From the NCBI GenBank assembly GCA_018817515.1, contig JAHIUD010000091.1:1-36596 (forward strand): DNA of 36,596 nt, read 5' to 3'. A model generated the notes under the pieces. That model was not told the origin of the DNA. It searched no databases and worked only from the letters and a program-made list of their open reading frames with translations. This DNA comes from Pseudomonadota bacterium (GTDB taxonomy: Bacteria; Desulfobacterota; Desulfovibrionia; Desulfovibrionales; Desulfovibrionaceae). Shown in pieces: positions 31,542-36,596 of this stretch (positions are counted from its first letter, which is position 1; each line of letters opens with the position of its first letter). A program made the translations under genes and the position numbers.

Positions 31542-32543
31542 CTAGCCCTCCTTGATGTCCTCTTTGATGCGCATGCCGAAATGCCTGCCGGCCGCGTCCG
31601 TGCGGCAGAGGATCTCGTCTCCGGGCTTGAGGTTGACCACGCTGATGGGCGTGCCGTCAACTCCCGTGACGCGGATGGTCTCGGCATTTTGCAGGAACAC
31701 CTGGCCGGAAACCTCGGCGCCGCCCTTGTCCGCACCCTCCGGGGCAAGGACCTTTGCGGTGATCTTGAGCATGGGCCGGACCTCGATCTTCACGCGGCCC
31801 ACGGTGGCCAGGCTGGTCTGTCCGTCGGCCCCGACCACCAGCACCTCGCGCCCGGCGGAGAGCTCCTCCAGGTAGCAGGTCTTGTCGCCGGGCAGCACTG
31901 CGTAGGCGTGCACCGCACCCGCGTTGATGCGGAACGGCCGGGCGGCCACGTAGGGGTTGCTCTCGGTCTCTGCGTGCACCAGGAAGGTGAAGGCGCTGGA
32001 GTTGCCCACCAGCATGCCCTGGCCGCGCCGGAGCATGGAGATGGTGTCCACGCAGACGCGGTGGCCAAGGCCGGCGGGGACGATCTCCGTCACCACGGCG
32101 TGCTCCAGGGCCATCTGCCCCTGGGAGAGCTTGAGCTCGGCCACGATGGCCTTGAGCTCGCCTGCGGCCTCGGGCAGGACCACGATCATGTCCGCCCCGC
32201 GCTCCAGGATGCCTGCGGCCAGCACGGCGCGGTCAAAGCTCTCGCACTCCAGCCCCAGGCCCGTGGTCTGGGCCAGGATGTTCTCCACCGGGATGATCTC
32301 CCAGCCCTTGGCCAGGGACGCCTGCTGCCCGGTCTTGAGCAGGGCCGTGGCGGCCTCTTCGTCGGCCTTGGAGCCAAGGGGCAGAGTGGGCAGCTCGGCC
32401 TCGGTGAGCACGGTGACGCGGCCCAGGGCGCGCACGCTGTCGGCCTTGGCGGCTTCGGTGAGGATGGCGTCCACCCCGGATTCCAGAGCCAGCGTCACGA
32501 GCTTTTTCTGGAAGGGGATGGCCTTGAAGATGATCTGTTTCAT
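31542..32543 (-). CDS. 3-Dehydroquinate synthase II (archaeal type)
   Basis: This 333-residue protein is unrelated to the usual AroB. GNSSAFTFLVHAETESNPYV, AARPFRINAGAVHAY, GDKTCYLEEL and KIEVRPMLKI match the archaeal AroB' family (as MJ1249). That enzyme makes 3-dehydroquinate by oxidative deamination and cyclisation of the amino-dideoxy-heptulosonate formed by the preceding gene, with NAD. ATG 32543 is 12 bases after the preceding stop, with only a weak ribosome site. The pairing with the gene at 32556-33359 supports the assignment. Confidence 0.92.
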   Translation of the reverse strand: MKQIIFKAIPFQKKLVTLALESGVDAILTEAAKADSVRALGRVTVLTEAELPTLPLGSKADEEAATALLKTGQQASLAKGWEIIPVENILAQTTGLGLECESFDRAVLAAGILERGADMIVVLPEAAGELKAIVAELKLSQGQMALEHAVVTEIVPAGLGHRVCVDTISMLRRGQGMLVGNSSAFTFLVHAETESNPYVAARPFRINAGAVHAYAVLPGDKTCYLEELSAGREVLVVGADGQTSLATVGRVKIEVRPMLKITAKVLAPEGADKGGAEVSGQVFLQNAETIRVTGVDGTPISVVNLKPGDEILCRTDAAGRHFGMRIKEDIKEG

Positions 32544-32555
32544 GATGTCGCTCGC

Positions 32556-33359
32556 CTATTCCTTGCCCTTGAGCATTTCCATGACCTCGTCCACGTCCAT
32601 GTCGTCATGCACGACCTTGGACAGGGCCTGGGTCAACAGCGCCGGGTTCTTGTGCTGGAAGATGTTGCGGCCGACGGACAGGCCCGCGCCGCCCGCGCTG
32701 ATGGAGTCGTGGACCATCTGCAGGAATGCCTTGGTGCTGTCGAGCTTGGGGCCGCCGGCGATGACCACGGGCACGCAGCAGGCGTCGACCACATGGCCGA
32801 AGGTGTCGATGTCGCCGGTGTAGGGCACCTTGACCACGTCCGCGCCGAGTTCCACGCCCACGCGGGCGCAGTGGGCCACGATCTCGGCGTCGAACTCGCT
32901 TTTGACCTTGGGGCCGCGGGCGTAGACCATGGCCAGCACCGGAATGCCCCAGCTCTGGGCGATGCTCGTCACCTGGCCGAAGTCGGTGAGCATCTTGGCC
33001 TCGCTCTCGTCGCCCAGGTTCACGTGCACGCTCACTGCGTCCGCGCCGAGGCGGATGGCGTCTTCAACAGTTCCGACGAGGGTCTTGGCGTTGGGGAAGG
33101 GGGAGAGGGTGGTGCTGGCGGAGAGGTGGACGATAAGCCCGATGTCTTTGCCCTGTGTGCGGTGTCCGCATCTGACCAGGCCCTTGTGCATGAGCACTGC
33201 GTTGGCGCCGCCCTCGACCACCGCGCCCACGGCCTCGCGCATGTCCACGATGCCTGCGATGGGCCCCACTGTGGTGCCGTGGTCCATGGGCACGATGACG
33301 GTGCGTTTTGTGTTGCGGTTGAAGATGCGTTCGAGCCGGATGGCTTTTCCAAGATGCAT
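32556..33359 (-). CDS. 2-Amino-3,7-dideoxy-D-threo-hept-6-ulosonate synthase (ADH synthase)
   Basis: The 267-residue protein has the class I aldolase pattern of the AroA'/DhnA family: [57 protein letters not shown], and the likely Schiff-base lysine in [12 protein letters not shown], then VVIAGGPK. It opens the alternative, DAHP-independent route into the shikimate pathway described in methanogens and, from memory, in Desulfovibrio. ATG 33359 has AAGGAGA eight bases upstream; extensions upstream would run into the leader. It is the first structural gene of the supraoperon. Confidence 0.93.
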   Translation of the reverse strand: MHLGKAIRLERIFNRNTKRTVIVPMDHGTTVGPIAGIVDMREAVGAVVEGGANAVLMHKGLVRCGHRTQGKDIGLIVHLSASTTLSPFPNAKTLVGTVEDAIRLGADAVSVHVNLGDESEAKMLTDFGQVTSIAQSWGIPVLAMVYARGPKVKSEFDAEIVAHCARVGVELGADVVKVPYTGDIDTFGHVVDACCVPVVIAGGPKLDSTKAFLQMVHDSISAGGAGLSVGRNIFQHKNPALLTQALSKVVHDDMDVDEVMEMLKGKE

Positions 33360-33425
33360 GGTGTCTCTCCTTGTCGTCGGTGCGGTTGCGCCTCCTGGCG
33401 GCTTTGGGCTTTCTTCCGGCGGTGG

Positions 33426-33517
33426 AAACAAAAGAAGGGCCGCCGGCTTTCGCCTGCGGCCCTTCCTGAAGAGGCTTTGGTTAACGCTTGGTCGTCAACA
33501 AACCTCTCCCCGGCCGC
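33426..33517 (-). promoter_or_regulatory. Attenuator (terminator/antiterminator) of the aromatic supraoperon
   Basis: The terminator has GAAGGGCCGC (33465-33456) paired with GCGGCCCTTC (33443-33434), an inner GGC-GAAA-GCC, then TTTTGTTT (33433-33426). The competing structure pairs GCGGCC (33517-33512) with GGCCGC (33461-33456) and AGAGGTTTG (33507-33499) with CAAAGCCTCT (33479-33470, one bulge). The second pairing takes away the left arm of the terminator. Its 5' side lies in the leader ORF just after the aromatic codons. This is a classical leader-peptide attenuator by layout. Confidence 0.85.
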
Positions 33518-33584
33518 AAGCGCAGCTAAACCAATAATACCAGTACTGGCAAAAAGAGGTATTGTTGGCGGCGAGTAGGTTCAT
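33495..33584 (-). CDS. Aromatic leader peptide (29 codons)
   Basis: A short ORF encodes a 29-residue peptide whose middle reads SFCQYWYYWFSCAC. Seven of nine residues from Phe11 to Phe19 are Phe, Tyr or Trp (two Phe, three Tyr, two Trp). It starts at ATG 33584, within two or three bases of the predicted transcription start, and lacks a Shine-Dalgarno site, so the mRNA may be leaderless. Its stop (33497-33495) lies between the two strands of the antiterminator. Scarcity of any of the three aromatic amino acids should stall the ribosome and allow read-through. Confidence 0.87.
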   Translation of the reverse strand: MNLLAANNTSFCQYWYYWFSCACGRGEVC

Positions 33585-33592
33585 GGGTTGAG

Positions 33593-33621
33593 TCTTTACC
33601 CGCGCTCCCGGTGTCTGTCAA
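33593..33621 (-). promoter_or_regulatory. Promoter of the aromatic supraoperon
   Basis: A perfect TTGACA (33616-33621) is followed at 17 bases by TAAAGA (33593-33598). The start codon of the leader peptide comes eight bases after the -10 box, so the 5' untranslated region is at most a few bases. No operator-like inverted repeat overlaps it. Confidence 0.7.
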
Positions 33622-33687
33622 CGATAAATTTGGAAAATACCAGCAAGACTAAGCTTTGCTGTTTTTGTTAAACCTGACGCACGCCGG

Positions 33688-33716
33688 TGGACAATACTGT
33701 AGAGTATTTGTATTAC
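33688..33716 (+). promoter_or_regulatory. Promoter of the EAL gene with a palindrome in the spacer
   Basis: TGGACA (33688-33693), a 17-base spacer and TATTAC (33711-33716) lie in an AT-rich stretch about 120 bases before the ATG. The spacer contains the inverted repeat AATACT-GTAG-AGTATT (33693-33708), between the boxes, where a repressor would block polymerase. The rest of the 5' region (33717-33837) shows no gene. Confidence 0.5.
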
Positions 33717-33837
33717 ATTCCAGGTGTCGCCAGCAATTTTTTGTTATATTCCAGCTAAATAATGCAGTGGCCCACGTCTTGCACATCTCTATGTTTCCGT
33801 CGGGGCATCTCCCCCCAGATCATCGCCCAGAGGGACC

Positions 33838-35064
33838 ATGTTCGAAACCGCCGAAGCCATCACCATTGAGGAGATCCTGGAGAAGGAGTGGATATCCACC
33901 GCCTTCCAGCCCCTGATCTCCATCAAGCGCAAGGCCCTGCTCGGGGTTGAGGCTTTGGCGCGGTGCACGGCCCCCGGCGAGGACATCCCACCCACGGAGA
34001 TGTTCCGCCTGGCGGCCGAGGCGGGCAAACTGCTCGAACTGGACCGCATGTGCCGCAAGAAGGCCCTGGAAGCCTTTGCCCCCATCCATGTCCAGAACAG
34101 GGGCCTCATAGTGTCCATCAACGTCGACGGGTACGCCATCGACTCCGACGTGGTGGGCTCCGGCACGCTGATCCACCAGGTCAAGGCGCTGGGCATCAGT
34201 CCCAACAACGTGCTCATTGAGATTGTGGAGTCCCGCGCCAAGGACTCCCAGGCCTTGGAGGATTTCGTCAGCTCCTACCGCAAGAACGGCTTCCTCATCG
34301 CCCTGGACGACATGGGGACCGGGCACTCCAACCTGGACCGCATCCCGCTGCTCAAGCCCGATGTGCTCAAGCTGGACCGTTCGCTTGTGTCCGGGGTGGC
34401 CGGGCACATGACCAGGCTTGAGGTGGTCAAGAGCTTCGTGCAGATGGCCTCGCGCCTGGGTTCCCTGGCCCTGGCCGAGGGGGTGGAACGCCAGGAGGAC
34501 ATCCTGTGCCTGCTGGAGATCGGCGTTGACGTGTTCCAGGGCTACTATTTCGGCCGACCGGCCATGCGCATGGCCAGGGATGAAATTGTGGCCGAGCGCA
34601 TCGACCTCTTGGCGGCCAAGTTCAAGGAGACCGCCACCGAACGCTTCACCGCCCAAAAAGAGCTCTACGCCAGCCATGACGCCCTGGTGCTTGGGCTGTG
34701 CAAGCGTCTTGCGGACGTGAGCACGGTGGGACTGGACCGAACGCTGACATGCTTCATCGATGAAAGCGACAACATCGAGTGTCTGTATGTGCTCAACGCA
34801 AGCGGGGTGCAGATCTCGGACACCGTGTGCAACCCGGCCAAGCTGCGCAAACGCAAACGCTTCATCTACGAACCCGCCCGCCTGGGCGCCGACCACTCGC
34901 TCAAGGAATACTTCCTGCCCTTGCGCGCGGGCCTGCCCAAGTTTACCACCCAGCCCTACATCTCTCTGGCCTCCGGCAACCGCTGCATCACCCTCTCGGC
35001 CCGTTATCAGGCCCCGGACGGGCGCTCCTGCATCCTCTGCGCGGATATCGACCACAAAGACTGA
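33838..35064 (+). CDS. EAL-domain cyclic di-GMP phosphodiesterase with C-terminal sensor-like domain
   Basis: The protein has 408 residues. The EAL domain (about 8-255) keeps the active-site set: EAL at 38-40, Asn95 (INVDG), EIVES around 128-132, Asp157-Asp158 (LDDMGTG), Lys178 (LKLD), Glu214 and Glu217 (LAEGVE) and Gln234 (FQGYYFG). It should therefore hydrolyse c-di-GMP. The C-terminal part (about 270-408), ending YISLASGNRCITLSARYQA, resembles a PDC/Cache-type fold found after EAL domains; no membrane helix is seen, so it is cytoplasmic. AGAGGGA lies just before ATG 33838. A decayed copy of the 3' end follows the gene. Confidence 0.9.
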   Translation: MFETAEAITIEEILEKEWISTAFQPLISIKRKALLGVEALARCTAPGEDIPPTEMFRLAAEAGKLLELDRMCRKKALEAFAPIHVQNRGLIVSINVDGYAIDSDVVGSGTLIHQVKALGISPNNVLIEIVESRAKDSQALEDFVSSYRKNGFLIALDDMGTGHSNLDRIPLLKPDVLKLDRSLVSGVAGHMTRLEVVKSFVQMASRLGSLALAEGVERQEDILCLLEIGVDVFQGYYFGRPAMRMARDEIVAERIDLLAAKFKETATERFTAQKELYASHDALVLGLCKRLADVSTVGLDRTLTCFIDESDNIECLYVLNASGVQISDTVCNPAKLRKRKRFIYEPARLGADHSLKEYFLPLRAGLPKFTTQPYISLASGNRCITLSARYQAPDGRSCILCADIDHKD

Positions 35065-35109
35065 CTGGCCATTATGCCAAAAACGGCATACGCGATCGGC
35101 TCGACTGAT

Positions 35110-35250
35110 TGCGCATCCGCGCGCGGGCCCGCGCGAGTTCACCGACCTGCCGAGCATCCCTCTTGCCTCAGACCTCGGATGCATCACCCTTTCGGCCCGC
35201 TATCAGGCCCTGGGCAGGCGCCCGCATCCTTTGCGCTGCTGTCGGCCTGA
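35110..35250 (+). pseudogene. Decayed duplicate of the EAL gene 3' end
   Basis: One frame reads EFTDLPSIPLASDLGCITLS and continues ARYQA, matching KFTTQPYISLASGNRCITLS and ARYQA of the intact gene. The match starts near the GCGCGCGGGCC shared by both and continues, after a one-base shift, as ILCA in place of ILCAD. The copy lacks a start and its upstream four-fifths. It looks like an old tandem duplication or the tail of a lost paralogue. Confidence 0.75.
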
Positions 35251-35315
35251 GGCGTGGCCTATTCCCATCCCAAATGCGGCATAGAAAGTTGTGTCGAAAA
35301 TGCGCGCTCTTTCAC

Positions 35316-35343
35316 TTTACAATCGGTGCACATGTGGTAACAT
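35316..35343 (+). promoter_or_regulatory. Candidate promoter of the chemoreceptor gene
   Basis: TTTACA (35316-35321), a 16-base spacer and TAACAT (35338-35343) lie about 90 bases before ATG 35431. The palindrome CACATGTG (35329-35336) sits inside the spacer. The match is moderate, and no sigma-28 or sigma-54 site was found. Confidence 0.35.
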
Positions 35344-35430
35344 AGGTATTGTGTAAGCCCTCACTTGCAAGCGGCGTCCCGAGGCGTCGGCTCGACGAGT
35401 GCCAACCGGTTGTTACTGAAGAGGTGCGCC

Positions 35431-36596
35431 ATGACAATGAGAGACATGACCATACGGGCGAGGATTGTCCTTCTCATCTCCATCGCCGTGGCCTTCGCCG
35501 CGATAGTGGGCGGCGGATTCTACTACAAGATGCAGCAGCTCCGGCAATATTCCATCAATCAGACCCAAGGGACCATGCTTGAGGGCGTGAAGGACAAGTT
35601 GAAGCTTGTCGTGGACGCCCTCGCGGTGGCGACAGCCGAGGAGATCAAGGGCCTGCCTCAGGACAAGGAGACCATTGTGGCCGCCGTCCGCAAGATCTCC
35701 GCATCCGTTCGCTACGAGGACGACAACTCCGGCTACATCTTCGTGTATGAAGGCACGACGAACGTATCCTTCCCGGTCAAGCTGGAGAACCAGGGCAAGG
35801 ACCTGGGGGGGCTTGTCGACAAGAACGGCGTCTATATGATCAAGGCTCTGCATGACGCGGCCGCCAAGGGCGGCGGATTCGTCGAATACGTCTTCGAAAA
35901 GCCCGGCAAGGGCCTGCAGCCCAAGATCAGCTACTCCACGCTCATACCCGGCACCCAGATGTGGATCGGCACCGGCGTCTACATCGACAACATCGACGCC
36001 GAAAAGGCCAAGATCGACGCGGCCATCTCCGGCATGGTGCACACAGCCAGCATGACCATCGCGGGCGTTGTCCTGGCCCTGCTCATCCTGGGTGTGCTGC
36101 CCCTGTCGCTGGTCATCTTCCGCAGCATCGTGCGCCCGCTCAACGCCGCCTCCAAGGCCGCCGAGGATGTTGCCAACGGCAACCTCTGCGTGGACCTGGA
36201 GGTGCGCGGCAACGACGAAATCACCGTCCTGGAGAAGGCGCTGTGCACCATGGTGTCCACCTTGACCACCAACCTTGAGCAGATCACGGCCAAGACCAAG
36301 GAGGCCGAAGACAAGGCCCACGCCGCGGAGCTGGCCACCATCGAGGCCAACGAGGCCAAGGCCCAGGCCATCCGCGCCCGCTCCGAGGGCCTTTTGGCCG
36401 CGGCGGGCCGCCTGGAGAGCGTGGTCGAGCGGCTGTCCTCAGCCTCGGAGGAGATCGCCGGGCAGGCCGAGAACATCGGCCGCTCCACCGACGTTCAGAA
36501 GGGCCGCATCACCGAGACGGCCACGGCCATGGAAGAGATGAACGCCACCGTGCTTGAGGTGGCCAAGAACGCCTCCCGCGCCGCCGAGGGCGCGGA
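35431..36596 (+). CDS. Methyl-accepting chemotaxis protein, N-terminal part; runs off the window
   Basis: The first 388 residues are present. A first membrane helix (about 11-31) is followed by a periplasmic single-Cache-type domain (about 40-190; SGYIFVYEGTTNVSFPVKLE, MWIGTGVYIDNIDAEKAKID), a second helix (about 206-230), a HAMP domain (FRSIVRPLNAASKAAEDVAN, then NDEITVLEKAL) and the beginning of the methylated coiled coil. The signalling hairpin tip is outside the window. The Cache type (sCache_2-like) often binds small carboxylates; the ligand is not known. ATG 35431 follows GAAGAGG at normal spacing. An EAL protein lies just upstream on the same strand. Confidence 0.92.
   Translation, partial: MTMRDMTIRARIVLLISIAVAFAAIVGGGFYYKMQQLRQYSINQTQGTMLEGVKDKLKLVVDALAVATAEEIKGLPQDKETIVAAVRKISASVRYEDDNSGYIFVYEGTTNVSFPVKLENQGKDLGGLVDKNGVYMIKALHDAAAKGGGFVEYVFEKPGKGLQPKISYSTLIPGTQMWIGTGVYIDNIDAEKAKIDAAISGMVHTASMTIAGVVLALLILGVLPLSLVIFRSIVRPLNAASKAAEDVANGNLCVDLEVRGNDEITVLEKALCTMVSTLTTNLEQITAKTKEAEDKAHAAELATIEANEAKAQAIRARSEGLLAAAGRLESVVERLSSASEEIAGQAENIGRSTDVQKGRITETATAMEEMNATVLEVAKNASRAAEGA

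Noticed and set aside
31581-33578. An open frame of 665 codons on the plus strand
   Set aside because: It is antisense to the two archaeal-type shikimate genes and their leader; no motif and no ribosome site.
35073-35091. Terminator after the EAL gene (ATGCC-AAAAAC-GGCAT)
   Set aside because: The stem has only five or six pairs and no T-run follows; kept as an observation only.

Overview
The window reads as a high-GC (about mid-60s %) chromosomal segment of a sulfate-reducing bacterium of the Desulfovibrionaceae. The main reason is the aromatic amino-acid supraoperon that begins with the two archaeal-type enzymes (ADH synthase and dehydroquinate synthase II), followed by pheA, aroA, tyrA and trpEGDCFBA. 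As I recall, Desulfovibrio vulgaris has the same layout. A LutABC-type lactate oxidation set, Cache-type chemoreceptors and EAL/GGDEF proteins fit the same group. I could not run any search, so the genus is left open.

Layout. 1-1215 (minus): 5' part of an asparagine synthetase, preceded by a lower-GC winged-helix/nucleotidyltransferase protein whose promoter implies a leaderless mRNA. 1334-7123 (plus): lutABC, an exported C69 dipeptidase and an alpha/beta-hydrolase lipoprotein. 7124-7563 is non-coding and packed with repeats. 7564-13100: surface-polysaccharide and envelope genes (two glycosyltransferases, a PAP2 phosphatase, a WbpE-like sugar aminotransferase, a VTT/DedA-type protein and a small membrane protein). 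13127-15700 (minus): a large protein with degenerate GGDEF modules and TPRs. 15825-19658 (plus): panC, panD, metK and an MFS transporter. 19883-21689: a low-GC membrane-protein gene flanked by 155-bp direct repeats of the trpA 3' end. 21595-33621 (minus): the 12-gene aromatic supraoperon with its promoter and leader. 33838-36596 (plus): an EAL phosphodiesterase, a decayed duplicate of its 3' end, and the 5' part of a methyl-accepting chemotaxis protein.

How the supraoperon works, as read from the sequence. A single promoter (33593-33621) drives a short leader ORF with a cluster of Phe, Tyr and Trp codons, then a terminator/antiterminator pair, then the pathway genes in order. The junction between tyrA and trpE holds a second terminator with seven Ts and a perfectly complementary antiterminator arm. 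That arm begins at the stop codon of tyrA, whose last codons encode Trp-Trp-Trp. The end of the tyrA gene therefore appears to serve as the leader peptide of a tryptophan attenuator. This is the strongest candidate here for an undescribed arrangement.

Other signals: a dispersed repeat family placed directly after stop codons (four copies); two long perfect hairpins that differ by compensatory base-pair changes; a 6 x 23-bp tandem array with a higher-order pattern; and the trpA-tail duplication, whose two copies differ almost only synonymously and so look like two alleles joined by recombination.
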